Shown: positions 5,880-14,571, counted from the stretch's first letter. The stretch is DNA of 26,726 nt from Lachnospiraceae bacterium (GCA_021199405.1 JAJQID010000038.1:1-26726); one strand, 5' to 3'. The notes: generated from the letters alone by a model not told the origin. A program made the numbers and translations.

Positions 5880-6455
5880 ATGGCAAAACAGGTCTGGAAG
5901 CCGGGCAATATGCTTTATCCGCTCCCGGTGGTTATGGTCAGTACAGCGGATCGGGCGGGCAATCACAATATCATTACCATAGCATGGACGGGTACGGTCT
6001 GTTCTGACCCGCCCATGGTGTCTGTTTCCGTGCGGCCGCAGCGTTATTCTTACCCAATGATTGAGGAGACGGGAGAATTTGTGATCAATCTGGTCACGGA
6101 AGAGCTGGTGTGGGCCACGGATTACTGCGGAGTAAAGAGCGGCAGGGAGATTGACAAATTTAAAGAGTGCGGACTGACCGCGCTGCCGGCGGAGCATGTG
6201 GGCGCGCCGCTGATTGGGGAAAGCCCGGTCAATATGGAATGCATTGTGACAGAAAAGAAGGCGCTGGGAACTCATACCATGTTTCTGGCCCGTGTGGCAG
6301 CGGTGCACGCGGACGATCGTTATCTGGATGAAAAAGGCAGATTTTGTCTGGAAAAGGCCAATCCCATTGTCTATTCCCATGGACAGTATCTGGCCACAGG
6401 CAGACCCTTAGGAACCTTTGGATATAGCGTAAGAAAAAATGGCAGCAAATCATAA
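5880..6455 (+). CDS. Flavin reductase family protein (FMN-binding split barrel, flavoredoxin-like)
   Basis: 191 residues with the pattern of the flavin reductase-like / flavoredoxin family: PLPVVMVSTAD, NIITIAWTGTVCSDPPMVSVSVRP (FMN phosphate-binding strand-loop with S/T and P residues), YSYPMIEETGEFVINLVTEELV, DYCGVKSGREIDKFKECGL, and a closing PIVYSHGQYLATGRPLGTFG. Proteins of this family bind FMN and act in electron transfer or supply reduced flavin; the physiological partner cannot be told from sequence. ATG at 5880 follows AGGGGAAA. Its last 17 bp overlap the start of the M23 peptidase gene in another frame, suggesting coupled expression rather than shared function. Confidence 0.88.
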   Translation: MAKQVWKPGNMLYPLPVVMVSTADRAGNHNIITIAWTGTVCSDPPMVSVSVRPQRYSYPMIEETGEFVINLVTEELVWATDYCGVKSGREIDKFKECGLTALPAEHVGAPLIGESPVNMECIVTEKKALGTHTMFLARVAAVHADDRYLDEKGRFCLEKANPIVYSHGQYLATGRPLGTFGYSVRKNGSKS

Positions 6456-8007
6456 GAAGAAAATATCAGGAAAAACCTCATCATTATCATTCGGATACCT
6501 GTGCGGACTGTGGGTATTCTTTATCAGCATGCTTTTTGGCCCCAATCTGGAGCTCGGCGACTGGGGAGAAGTTAATTCCTATAAGGTCTATGTGAACGAT
6601 ATTTATGTAGGTGTGGCGGAGGATGAACAGACAGCCAACCACTGCTTTCAGACGGCCAAGGAGGCGCTGACCTCTCAGACAGATGAGGTCACCTTTATCT
6701 CCGCGGAGCTTACCGTGGAGGGACAGCACATGATTGCCGGGACCATGACGGACGAGGCGGAAATGACAGCCAGCATGGAGACTATTCTGTCTGACTGTGT
6801 GGTGGAGACCCTGGAGCGTGCCTATATGCTGAAAATCAACGGCTACATGGCGGCGCTGTCCAGCGTATCAGAGGTGCAGGAGGTGCTCCAGGAGTTTGTG
6901 GACACCTATAATCTGGGCGGCGATTTTGAGGTCAGTATTCAATTTGACGACAGCCGCGCCTTTGCCGTGCTGACTGCCGTGATTGATCAGGGCGATGAGG
7001 AGGAGAGCGGCAGCGTGGACAGAAATCTGGCAGGCTACACGGTGCTGGAGGATGAGCTGTTCGATGAGGAGACCTACGCGGAAGAGCTGGGGATGGACGA
7101 TTATGATCTGGGCGCCCTTGAAATGTATTTTGTGGACCGAATTGAAATCGCGGAGTGCTACCTTGAACCGGAGGAGATCAGTACCGCGGAGGAGGTGCTG
7201 GCAGATCTTTTAAATGAGGATCTGGAGAATGAAATTTACACTGTGCAGAGCGGCGATACTCTGGGGCAGATTGCCCTGACCACCGGCGTACCCATGGAGG
7301 ATCTGATTGAGCTGAATGACGCGCTGGAGAGCGAGAGTACCATCATCCGTGTGGATCAGGAGCTGATTATCACTGTGCCCACCTCTACTCTGACGGTGGC
7401 TTATGTTGCCACGGAATTTCGTGCGGAAGAGTATGACGCGGATACGATCTATATTGACAATGATGACTGGTATACGACGGAAAGCGAGACCCTGCAGAAT
7501 CCCTCCACAGGCTACAGGGAGATTGTGGCCAATGTGACCTACCTGAACGGCGAAGAGGAGGACAAGGATGTGCTGGTGGAGGATGTGCTGATGGAGGCGG
7601 TTCCCAAGATCGTTGAGCGAGGCACGCAGGTTCCGCCTACTTATATCAAGCCGGTTTACGGCGGCACGCTTTCCTCGGGCTTTGGCTCGCGCTGGGGCAC
7701 GACCCATAAGGGCGTGGACTGGGCTGTCCCGGTGGGAACCACAGTGTACGCATCCAGCGGCGGTACGGTCACCAGGGCCGGGTGGAGCAGCAGCTACGGT
7801 TATTGTATTTACATCCAGCATCCGGACGGCAAGGAGACCAGATATGCTCACCTGAGCAAGCTGCTGGTGTCTGTGGGCGATACGGTGGTGCAGGGGCAGA
7901 GCATTGCTTTAAGCGGCAATACAGGCAACAGCACAGGACCTCATCTGCATTTTGAAATCCGGGTGAATGGAGTGGCGGTGAATCCGCTGCTGTATGTTTC
8001 ATCCTGA
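6439..8007 (+). CDS. Membrane-anchored M23 peptidoglycan endopeptidase with LysM and G5 domains
   Basis: A 522-residue cell-surface metallopeptidase that cuts peptide cross-bridges in peptidoglycan. A basic N-terminus (HKKK) and hydrophobic residues 17-36 give a signal anchor. Residues 37-262 are an acidic extracellular region. LysM (YTVQSGDTLGQIALTTGV) spans about 266-312 and a G5-like domain (ending VPKIVERGTQVPP) about 316-400. The M23 domain is intact: HKGVD gives zinc ligands His423 and Asp427, YAHLS gives His471, and HLHFE gives His502 and ligand His504; the 31-residue spacing between the two catalytic histidines equals that of LytM. The ATG at 6439 keeps the basic head of the signal anchor, although its ribosome binding site is weak and the gene overlaps the preceding one by 17 bp. 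Confidence 0.93.
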   Translation: MAANHKKKISGKTSSLSFGYLCGLWVFFISMLFGPNLELGDWGEVNSYKVYVNDIYVGVAEDEQTANHCFQTAKEALTSQTDEVTFISAELTVEGQHMIAGTMTDEAEMTASMETILSDCVVETLERAYMLKINGYMAALSSVSEVQEVLQEFVDTYNLGGDFEVSIQFDDSRAFAVLTAVIDQGDEEESGSVDRNLAGYTVLEDELFDEETYAEELGMDDYDLGALEMYFVDRIEIAECYLEPEEISTAEEVLADLLNEDLENEIYTVQSGDTLGQIALTTGVPMEDLIELNDALESESTIIRVDQELIITVPTSTLTVAYVATEFRAEEYDADTIYIDNDDWYTTESETLQNPSTGYREIVANVTYLNGEEEDKDVLVEDVLMEAVPKIVERGTQVPPTYIKPVYGGTLSSGFGSRWGTTHKGVDWAVPVGTTVYASSGGTVTRAGWSSSYGYCIYIQHPDGKETRYAHLSKLLVSVGDTVVQGQSIALSGNTGNSTGPHLHFEIRVNGVAVNPLLYVSS

Positions 8008-8018
8008 GTTACTATTCC

Positions 8019-8093
8019 CAGCTGACTTGAAATGTATCATCAGACTCGTCAAGCTAGCTTGTAAGAGTCTGATGATACATTTCAAGTTGACTG
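8019..8093. repeat. Long perfect palindrome (23-bp arms)
   Basis: Arms 8025-8047 and 8065-8087 are perfect reverse complements over 23 bp; CAG at 8019-8021 and CTG at 8091-8093 also pair. The 17-nt loop itself holds a 12-bp palindrome, CAAGCTAGCTTG, at 8050-8061. There is no T-run after it, so it is not a standard terminator. It begins 11 bp after the M23 stop codon. Confidence 0.85.
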
Positions 8094-8098
8094 AGAAT

Positions 8099-8190
8099 CA
8101 GTCACTTTCCCCACATAAGCAATCTTAGCCCCGTAAGGGGCGGGAAAGCACGCGAAGCGGGCGAGATTGCGCATGTGAGGAAAGCGGCTG
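8099..8190. repeat. Multibranched (cloverleaf-like) inverted-repeat structure
   Basis: An outer stem of about 17 pairs joins 8099-8116 with 8173-8190 (two mismatches, one G-U). An inner 7-bp stem joins 8119-8125 (GCAATCT) with 8164-8170 (AGATTGC). Inside are two hairpins: GCCCC-GTAA-GGGGC at 8128-8141 and a GAA-capped hairpin at 8148-8162. Together they make a closed multi-helix junction. It starts 5 nt after the palindrome at 8019-8093 and ends 45 nt before the murA promoter. It may be a structured RNA or a palindromic mobile element; part of it (8165-8175) matches the repeat at 15853-15863 in 10 of 11 positions. Confidence 0.65.
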
Positions 8191-8235
8191 TGAATAGTAC
8201 CTGAAGACTGAAAATGGCATTGGTGATTGTTTTCG

Positions 8236-8264
8236 TTTACATTTTCAGGAAAATAGTGTAATAT
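8236..8264 (+). promoter_or_regulatory. murA promoter
   Basis: TTTACA at 8236-8241, 17-nt spacer, TAATAT at 8259-8264, about 30 bp upstream of the murA ribosome binding site. Confidence 0.65.
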
Positions 8265-8301
8265 AGAATATACGTGATTTAAATTGAGATAGGAGTATCA
8301 T

Positions 8302-9597
8302 ATGGATCAATACGCGATTTGGGGCGGCAATCCGCTGGTGGGCGAAGTCGAGATCGGCGGCGCCAAGAACACGGCTCTGCCAATTCTTGCCGCAGCCCTT
8401 ATGACAGATGATACCGTTATTATTGATAATCTGCCGGATATCAGGGATATTAATGTCCTGCTGGATGCCATGAAGAATATCGGCGTTGTAGTGGAGCGCC
8501 GGGGCAGACATCAGGTGAAGATAAATGCATCGCAGATTTTTACAACTGCGATTGAGGGAAATGGAATTCGCAAAATGCGGGCCTCCTATTATTTCCTGGG
8601 AGCGCTGCTGGGCAAGTATAAATCTGCCAGCGTGGGGCTTCCCGGAGGCTGTGAGATCGGCACCCGTGCCATTGATCAGCACATCAAGGGCTTCAGGGCT
8701 CTGGGCGCCAAGGTCAGACTGGAGCATGGGATTATTATCACAGAGGCGATTGACCTGACGAGCGCTCATATTTTTCTGGATGTTGTGAGCGTGGGGGCGA
8801 CGATCAATCTGATGATGGCGGCGGTACTGGCGGAGGGCCAGACCGTAATTGAAAATGTAGCGAAGGAACCCCATGTGGTGGATGTAGCCAATTTCCTGAA
8901 CAGCATGGGAGCCAATATCAAGGGCGCGGGAACGGATGTGATCCGTATTCGGGGTGTCAAGAGTCTGCATGGTTCAGAGTACACCGTGATTCCGGATCAG
9001 ATCGAGGCGGGCACTTTCATGATGGCGGCGGCCATTACCAAGGGGGATGTGACAGTCAAGAATATTATCCCCAAGCATCTGGAGTGCATCAGCGCCAAGC
9101 TGAAGGAAATCGGCTGTGAGGTGCAGGAATCCGACGACGCGGTCAGAGTTTTCTGCTCCAAGTGTCTGAAGGGAACTCAGGTCAAGACCATGCCTTATCC
9201 GGGCTTTCCCACAGATATGCAGCCTCAGATTTCCGTGACGCTTGGATTGTCGGCAGGGGCGACCAGTATTGTGCGGGAGAGTATATTTGAGAATCGTTTC
9301 CGCTATCTGGAGGAGCTGACCAAGATGGGGGCCAAGGCGACCATCGAGGGCAATGTGGCGATTCTGGAGGGTGTGGAGAAATATGACGGCGCATCCATCA
9401 GCGCTACGGACTTAAGGGCCGGCGCTGCGCTGGTGTTGGCGGCTCTGGCAGCGGAGGGCTTTTCCACAGTGGATCATATTCACTATATTGAAAGGGGATA
9501 TGAGGATTTCCCGGAGAAGCTGATGAGCCTGGGCGGGCATATCAGGAGAGTGACAAATGCCGAAGAATTGAAGAAAGCAAGACTGAAGGTAGTATAA
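8302..9597 (+). CDS. murA: UDP-N-acetylglucosamine 1-carboxyvinyltransferase MurA
   Basis: Cytosolic enzyme of the first committed step of peptidoglycan synthesis: transfers enolpyruvate from PEP to UDP-GlcNAc. The 431-residue length is normal. Lys22-Asn23 (GAKNTALPIL) match the PEP/UDP-GlcNAc-binding pair, and PGGCEIGTR places the active-site cysteine at Cys117, so the enzyme is of the Cys type that fosfomycin alkylates. FPTDMQPQ and ENRFRYLEELTKMGA are further family blocks. ATG at 8302 has ATAGGAG upstream and its own promoter; a terminator follows at 9635. It is the cytoplasmic counterpart to the wall-remodelling M23 gene upstream, but two palindromic structures and a promoter separate them. 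Confidence 0.97.
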   Translation: MDQYAIWGGNPLVGEVEIGGAKNTALPILAAALMTDDTVIIDNLPDIRDINVLLDAMKNIGVVVERRGRHQVKINASQIFTTAIEGNGIRKMRASYYFLGALLGKYKSASVGLPGGCEIGTRAIDQHIKGFRALGAKVRLEHGIIITEAIDLTSAHIFLDVVSVGATINLMMAAVLAEGQTVIENVAKEPHVVDVANFLNSMGANIKGAGTDVIRIRGVKSLHGSEYTVIPDQIEAGTFMMAAAITKGDVTVKNIIPKHLECISAKLKEIGCEVQESDDAVRVFCSKCLKGTQVKTMPYPGFPTDMQPQISVTLGLSAGATSIVRESIFENRFRYLEELTKMGAKATIEGNVAILEGVEKYDGASISATDLRAGAALVLAALAAEGFSTVDHIHYIERGYEDFPEKLMSLGGHIRRVTNAEELKKARLKVV

Positions 9598-9634
9598 CTC
9601 GCAATATACCTGACAGTGAACACAGTAAAAGATT

Positions 9635-9675
9635 GAGACAGCTGTTCCTTTTGGGGATGGCTGTCTCGTTTCCTT
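9635..9675 (+). terminator. Intrinsic terminator of murA
   Basis: GAGACAGC at 9635-9642 pairs with GCTGTCTC at 9660-9667; six further inner pairs (three G-U) extend the stem. The tail GTTTCCTT is only moderately T-rich. Confidence 0.75.
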
Positions 9676-9688
9676 ATCAGATGATGTT

Positions 9689-9710
9689 GGGGTCAAAAGT
9701 ATCTGACTCC
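9689..9710. repeat. Small hairpin flanking the dnaE-upstream repeat element
   Basis: GGGGTCA at 9689-9695 pairs with TGACTCC at 9704-9710 with one G-U pair. It abuts the element that starts at 9711 and has the look of a terminal hairpin of that element. Confidence 0.4.
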
Positions 9711-9934
9711 ATATGATACCCCGGATTTCTTCGCGCTTTGCGCAGCTATGCATAAGTTCGATTACGAAAATCACAGATTTTCTATCTCACTTATCCCGAA
9801 ATCCTCAAAACATTCGAAATCCGCTCATTTTTCTACGAAAAATGGCTACTTTCTCATGTTTTGGCGGGTCGTAAAGTCAGTAATTGGAACGCGAGCGTTC
9901 CATTACTGACCTTTCGACCCTGGTATCATCATAT
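9711..9934 (-). repeat. Palindromic intergenic repeat element, copy B, upstream of dnaE
   Basis: The stretch is bounded by inverted ATGATACC (9713-9720) and GGTATCAT (9922-9929). Read on the minus strand it contains a 35-nt block (9857 down to 9823) matching 15795-15829 in 31 of 35 positions, followed at once by GGATTTCGAATG (9822-9811), matching 15852-15863 in 11 of 12. A long palindrome occupies 9866-9920. This element, with the murA terminator, accounts for the 353-bp gap between murA and dnaE; no convincing dnaE promoter is visible in it. Confidence 0.6.
9866..9920. repeat. Long imperfect palindrome 30 bp upstream of dnaE
   Basis: The arms run from 9866 to 9892 and from 9895 to 9920 around a GA centre. 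GGAACGC/GCGTTCC, TCAGTAAT/ATTACTGA and GGGTCG/CGACCC are perfect blocks, interrupted by one unpaired T and two mismatches. It has no T-run and would form a cruciform or a long RNA hairpin in front of the dnaE ribosome binding site. Confidence 0.75.
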
Positions 9935-9950
9935 ATCAGGGAGGGCACCC

Positions 9951-12900
9951 ATGGCATTCGCACATCTGCATGTCCACACGGAGTACAGCCTGCTGGACGG
10001 CTCCAACAAAATCAAAGAATACGTGAAACGGGTCAAAGAGCTTGGCATGGACAGTGCCGCGATTACAGACCATGGTGTCATGTATGGTGTCATTGACTTT
10101 TACAGAGAGTGTAAGGCACAAGGCATCCGCCCTATTTTGGGCTGTGAGGTCTATGTGGCTCCCAACTCCCGGTTTGACAAGGAGCTGACAGGCGGCGAGG
10201 ACCGATATTATCATCTGATTTTGCTGGCGGAAAATAATCTGGGATACAGCAATCTGATGAAAATTGTCAGCCGGGGCTTCACGGAGGGCTTTTATTACAA
10301 GCCAAGGGTGGATATGGAGGTGCTGCGGACTTACCATGAGGGGATCATCTGCCTGTCCGCCTGTCTGGCCGGGGAGGTGCAGCGCTATATCACCAAAGGG
10401 CTGTACGATGAGGCCAAAAAGAGCGCCCTGAAATATCAGGACTGTTTTGGAAAGGGCAATTATTTTCTGGAGCTTCAGGACCATGGGCTGGCCGAGCAGC
10501 AGACAGTCAACGCCCAGCTGGTGCGCATGAGCCGGGAGCTGGATATTCCGCTGGTGGCCACCAACGATGTGCATTACACCTATAAGGAGGACGTGGAGGC
10601 CCACGATATTTTACTGTGTCTTCAGACCAACAAGAAGCTGAAGGACGAGGACCGCATGCGCTACGAGGGCGGCCAGTATTATGTCAAGAGCGAGGAGGAG
10701 ATGCGCGCTCTTTTCCCATATGCGCCGGAAGCGCTGGACAATACGCAGAGGGTAGCGGAGCGCTGCGAAGTGGAGATTGAGTTCGGACACACGAAGCTGC
10801 CCCATTTTGAGGTGCCTGAAGGGTATGATTCCTGGACCTATTTAAATGAGCTCTGCAGTCAGGGGCTGGCGGAGCGCTATGAGGATGAAAACGCGCCGGC
10901 GGATCAGAACGGCATGACTCTGCGGGAGCGGCTCACGTATGAACTTGGCGTGATCCGGCATATGGGATATGTGGATTATTTTCTGATTGTGTGGGATTTT
11001 ATCAATTATGCCAGAGAACACAACATCCCGGTGGGGCCGGGGCGGGGCAGCGCGGCGGGCTCCATTGTGTCCTACTGTCTGCATATCACGGATATCGATC
11101 CTATCCGCTACCAGCTGCTGTTTGAACGTTTCTTAAATCCGGAGAGAGTGTCCATGCCGGATATCGATGTGGATTTCTGTTTTGAGAGGCGCCAGGAGGT
11201 CATCGATTATGTTTCGGAGAAATATGGCAGCGAGAAGGTGGTGCAGATCGTCACCTTCGGCACCATGGCGGCCAAGGGCGTGATCCGGGATGTGGCCAGA
11301 GTCATGGACTTGCCTTATGCCTACGGGGACGCGCTGGCAAGGCTCGTTCCCAATGAGCTGAACATTACGCTGGAGAGGGCGCTGCAGATGAACCCGGAGC
11401 TGCGCAGCCGCTACGAGAATGAGGAGCAGGTGCGCACGCTCATTGACATGTGCAGACGTCTGGAGGGTCTGCCCAGAAACTGCTCCACCCATGCCGCCGG
11501 TGTGGTGATCTGCCCCAGCGCGGCGGATGATTATGTGCCGCTTTCAAGAGGAAAGGACGGAGCCATCAACACCCAGTTTACCATGACCACCCTGGAGGAG
11601 CTGGGGCTTTTGAAGATGGATTTTCTGGGACTGCGCACCCTGACTGTGATTCAGTCAGCGGTGGATTCCATTGAGGAGACCACAGGCCGGAAAATTGACA
11701 TGTCCAAAATTGATTACGAGGATAAAGCGGTCTTTGATTATATCGGAACGGGAAAGACGGAGGGGGTTTTCCAGCTGGAGAGCGCGGGCATGAAGGGCTT
11801 TATGAAGGAGTTAAAGCCCGCCAGCCTGGAGGACATTATTGCCGGTATCGCTCTTTACCGGCCGGGTCCCATGCAGTTTATTCCCCAGTATGTGAAGAGC
11901 AAGAACAGCGGGGAGAGGGTGGAATATCTCTGCCCTCAGCTGGAGCCGATTCTGGCGCCCACCTACGGCTGCATTGTCTATCAGGAGCAGGTGATGCAGA
12001 TTGTCCGCGATCTGGGCGGCTATTCCATGGGACGCAGCGATCTGGTGCGCCGCGCCATGAGTAAAAAAAAGCAGTCCGTGATGGAGAAGGAGAGGGCCAA
12101 CTTTATTTACGGAAATAAAGAGGAGGGTGTGCCCGGCTGTATCGCGGGCGGCGTTTCGGAGCAGGTGGGCAATCAGATTTATGATGAGATGATGAGCTTC
12201 GCGGAATACGCTTTCAATAAAGGGCATTCCGCCTCTTATGCGGTAATCACCTACCGGACCGCCTGGCTGAAATATTATTATCCTGTCCAGTTTATGGCGG
12301 CTCTTCTGACCAGCGTCATCGACAGCCCGGGAAAGGTGGCGGAATATATTATGGGCTGCCGGAATATGGGCATCGCCATTCTGCCGCCGGATATCAATCG
12401 CAGCGGCGCCAGATTTTCGGTGGAAGGGAAATCTGTCCGTTACGCCCTTCTGGCCATCAAGGGGGTGGGGCGGCCCGCCATAGAGTATATCTGCCGGGAG
12501 AGGGCGGAGAAAGGGGAGTTTACCTCTTTGCAGGATTTCCTGACCAGAACGGACGGCTCGGAGTGCAACCGGCGCATGGTGGAGCACTTTATCAAGGCCG
12601 GGGCGATGGACTCTCTGCCCGGGAACCGCAGACAGCTTATGGAAATTTATGTTCCCATCATGGAGCAGCTTGCCGTAAATAAGAAAAACCATATGGCAGG
12701 CCAGATGACTCTGATGGATCTGCTGGGGGCTCAGGAGAAGGAGAATTTTGAGATCGCGCTGCCGGATGTGGGGGAATACAGCAAGGAGGAGCTGCTCTCC
12801 ATGGAGAAGGAGGTGCTGGGCATTTACGTCAGCGGGCACCCGCTGGAGAGCTATGAGAGGCTGTGGAAAAGGAATATCACGGCCCTTACCAGCGACTTTA

Positions 12901-13421
12901 TGCTGGATGAGGAGACCGGACAGACAGCGCTGGAGGACGGTTCCATCCAGACGGTGGGCGGCCTGATCAATGAAAAGAGCGTCAAATACACCAGGCGCGA
13001 GCAGCCCATGGCCTTTTTGCAGCTGGAGGATATGTACGGCACGGTGGAGGTGGTGGTTTTTCCCCAGTCTTATGAAAAATATGGCCGTCTGCTGGAGCAG
13101 GACGCGAAGATTTTTGTGACCGGGCGGGTTTCTCTGGAGGAGGAAAAAAACGGCAAGCTGATCTGCGAGAGGATTGTGCCCTTTTCCCAGGCCGGCGCCC
13201 AGCTGTGGCTTCGCTTTGATACCATGGAGCAGTACCAGCAGCTCTGGCAGCAGGTCTGGACCATCCTGAAGGACAGCGAAGGCCCGGACAGCGTGGTGAT
13301 TTATATTGCGGAAGGAAAATTAAAAAAGGTGCTGCCGGGGAAGGATAATGTGAGGGCGGATGAGACACTTCTGGCGGAATTGTATGAAAAACTGGGAAAA
13401 TCTAATGTAAAGATTGTTTAA
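9951..13421 (+). CDS. dnaE: DNA polymerase III subunit alpha DnaE
   Basis: Replicative C-family polymerase, 1156 residues. The N-terminal PHP domain (HLHVHTEYSLLDG; SAAITDHGVMYG) is followed by the palm with GPGRGSAAGS and the catalytic aspartates Asp404 and Asp406 in PDIDVDF plus Asp557 in LLKMDFLGLRTL. Then come the thumb/fingers (YRPGPMQFIPQYV; YQEQVMQIVRDLGGYSMGRSDLVRRAMSKKK; FNKGHSASYA), the helix-hairpin-helix region, and a C-terminal OB fold (MAFLQLEDMYGTVEVVVFP). No exonuclease domain is inserted, so this is DnaE and not PolC. The ATG at 9951 is chosen because AGGGAGGG precedes it and the PHP motif starts four residues in; the longer in-frame start at 9861 would read through a palindromic repeat. 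dnaE next to pfkA is a conserved Firmicute arrangement. Confidence 0.97.
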   Translation: MAFAHLHVHTEYSLLDGSNKIKEYVKRVKELGMDSAAITDHGVMYGVIDFYRECKAQGIRPILGCEVYVAPNSRFDKELTGGEDRYYHLILLAENNLGYSNLMKIVSRGFTEGFYYKPRVDMEVLRTYHEGIICLSACLAGEVQRYITKGLYDEAKKSALKYQDCFGKGNYFLELQDHGLAEQQTVNAQLVRMSRELDIPLVATNDVHYTYKEDVEAHDILLCLQTNKKLKDEDRMRYEGGQYYVKSEEEMRALFPYAPEALDNTQRVAERCEVEIEFGHTKLPHFEVPEGYDSWTYLNELCSQGLAERYEDENAPADQNGMTLRERLTYELGVIRHMGYVDYFLIVWDFINYAREHNIPVGPGRGSAAGSIVSYCLHITDIDPIRYQLLFERFLNPERVSMPDIDVDFCFERRQEVIDYVSEKYGSEKVVQIVTFGTMAAKGVIRDVARVMDLPYAYGDALARLVPNELNITLERALQMNPELRSRYENEEQVRTLIDMCRRLEGLPRNCSTHAAGVVICPSAADDYVPLSRGKDGAINTQFTMTTLEELGLLKMDFLGLRTLTVIQSAVDSIEETTGRKIDMSKIDYEDKAVFDYIGTGKTEGVFQLESAGMKGFMKELKPASLEDIIAGIALYRPGPMQFIPQYVKSKNSGERVEYLCPQLEPILAPTYGCIVYQEQVMQIVRDLGGYSMGRSDLVRRAMSKKKQSVMEKERANFIYGNKEEGVPGCIAGGVSEQVGNQIYDEMMSFAEYAFNKGHSASYAVITYRTAWLKYYYPVQFMAALLTSVIDSPGKVAEYIMGCRNMGIAILPPDINRSGARFSVEGKSVRYALLAIKGVGRPAIEYICRERAEKGEFTSLQDFLTRTDGSECNRRMVEHFIKAGAMDSLPGNRRQLMEIYVPIMEQLAVNKKNHMAGQMTLMDLLGAQEKENFEIALPDVGEYSKEELLSMEKEVLGIYVSGHPLESYERLWKRNITALTSDFMLDEETGQTALEDGSIQTVGGLINEKSVKYTRREQPMAFLQLEDMYGTVEVVVFPQSYEKYGRLLEQDAKIFVTGRVSLEEEKNGKLICERIVPFSQAGAQLWLRFDTMEQYQQLWQQVWTILKDSEGPDSVVIYIAEGKLKKVLPGKDNVRADETLLAELYEKLGKSNVKIV

Positions 13422-13587
13422 AGGCGTTGCCAATCGAAGGGAAAAGTATTAAAATTGTTTCAATGAACCTGGAATGATCCCAAAAAGAGCTGCCTGAGGT
13501 ATCGGATTTTCAGCTTTGGTTTGTGACAAGGATTGCGGACGAAGGCGAAAAGACAGATGAACAGTGTCAGAGAAAGAGGTTGCGACT

Positions 13588-14562
13588 ATGGCGAAAGAGA
13601 TAAAGACGATAGGAGTATTGACCAGCGGCGGCGACGCGCCGGGCATGAACGCGGCGATCCGCGCAGTTGTCAGGAAGGGAATTGCCAACGGGGTGAAGGT
13701 GATGGGGATCCACAGAGGCTATCACGGCCTGCTGCGGGAGGAAATCACGGAGATGGATTCCCGGAGTGTTTCTGACATCATCCAGAGGGGCGGCACCATT
13801 CTGGGAACTGCCCGCTGTATGGAGTTTATGACCGAGGAAGGACAGGTGAAGGCCGCCAATATCTGCCGGAAATTCGGCATTGACGGGGTGGTGGTCATCG
13901 GCGGCGACGGCTCCTACAGGGGGGCGCAGAAGCTGTCGAAGCAGGGCATCAATGTGGTCGGACTTCCGGGAACCATCGACTTGGACATCGGCTGCACGGA
14001 ATACACCATTGGATTTGACACTGCTGTCAACACCGCCATGGAGGCCATAGATAAGGTGCGGGACACTTCCTCTTCCCATGAGAGATGCTCCATCATCGAG
14101 GTCATGGGCCGTCACGCGGGTTATATTGCGCTGTGGTGCGGCGTGGCCAGCGGCGCGGAGAATATTCTGATTCCGGAGAAATATGACTACAATGAGCAGG
14201 CCATCATCGACCAGATTGTGGAAAACCGCAAGAAGGGCAAGAAGCATCATCTGATCATCAACGCGGAGGGCATCGGCCACTCCACATCCATGTCCAGAAG
14301 GATTGAGGCGGCCACAGGAATTGAGACCAGGGCGACGATTCTGGGCTATATGCAGCGCGGCGGCAGCCCCAGCTGCAAGGACCGCTATTATGCTTCCATT
14401 ATGGGGGCCTACGCCGCGGATGTGATCTGCGAGGGCAAGAATAATAAGGTGATTTCCGTTGTCAACGGGCAGCTGGCGGATATTGATATTGATGAGGCGC
14501 TGGCGGTGAAGAAGGATATTGATGATTATGAGTATTGTGTGAGCATCGATTTGAGTAAGTAA
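13588..14562 (+). CDS. pfkA: ATP-dependent 6-phosphofructokinase PfkA
   Basis: Glycolytic enzyme that phosphorylates fructose 6-phosphate with ATP; 324 residues, the usual length. GVLTSGGDAPGMNAAIR is the ATP-binding start, GGDGS at residues 105-109 indicates ATP rather than pyrophosphate as donor, and TIDLD (residues 129-133) supplies catalytic Asp131 and Asp133; the usual Asn between them is Leu here. IEVMGRHAGYIAL and the ETRATILGYMQRGGSPSCKDR block complete the active site. ATG at 13588 has AAGAGG at 8 nt; a GTG at 13564 in frame has no ribosome binding site. It lies 166 bp after dnaE without a clear terminator or promoter between them, and 9 bp before the methyltransferase gene. Confidence 0.95.
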   Translation: MAKEIKTIGVLTSGGDAPGMNAAIRAVVRKGIANGVKVMGIHRGYHGLLREEITEMDSRSVSDIIQRGGTILGTARCMEFMTEEGQVKAANICRKFGIDGVVVIGGDGSYRGAQKLSKQGINVVGLPGTIDLDIGCTEYTIGFDTAVNTAMEAIDKVRDTSSSHERCSIIEVMGRHAGYIALWCGVASGAENILIPEKYDYNEQAIIDQIVENRKKGKKHHLIINAEGIGHSTSMSRRIEAATGIETRATILGYMQRGGSPSCKDRYYASIMGAYAADVICEGKNNKVISVVNGQLADIDIDEALAVKKDIDDYEYCVSIDLSK

Positions 14563-14571
14563 GAGGTGCTT

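Noticed and set aside
8019..8190. Rho-independent terminator of the M23 gene, or a CRISPR array
   Set aside because: No T-run follows either structure, and there are no regularly spaced identical repeats with unique spacers.
9861..9950. Longer in-frame start for dnaE
   Set aside because: It would translate the palindromic repeat at 9866-9920; the ATG at 9951 has AGGGAGGG and begins right at the PHP domain.
11811..12839. Long minus-strand open frame inside dnaE (342 codons)
   Set aside because: It is the shadow of the conserved dnaE reading frame, His/Arg/Leu-rich, without family motifs; the same holds for other long antisense frames in galE, murA, argF and the ABC genes.
13564..13587. GTG start for pfkA
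   Set aside because: No ribosome binding site; the sequence coding for those residues contains the AGAGG used by ATG 13588.
13972..13986. PfkA TIDLD instead of TIDND as a sign of a pyrophosphate-dependent or inactive enzyme
   Set aside because: Both catalytic aspartates are kept and GGDGS indicates ATP as donor; the change is at the residue between them.
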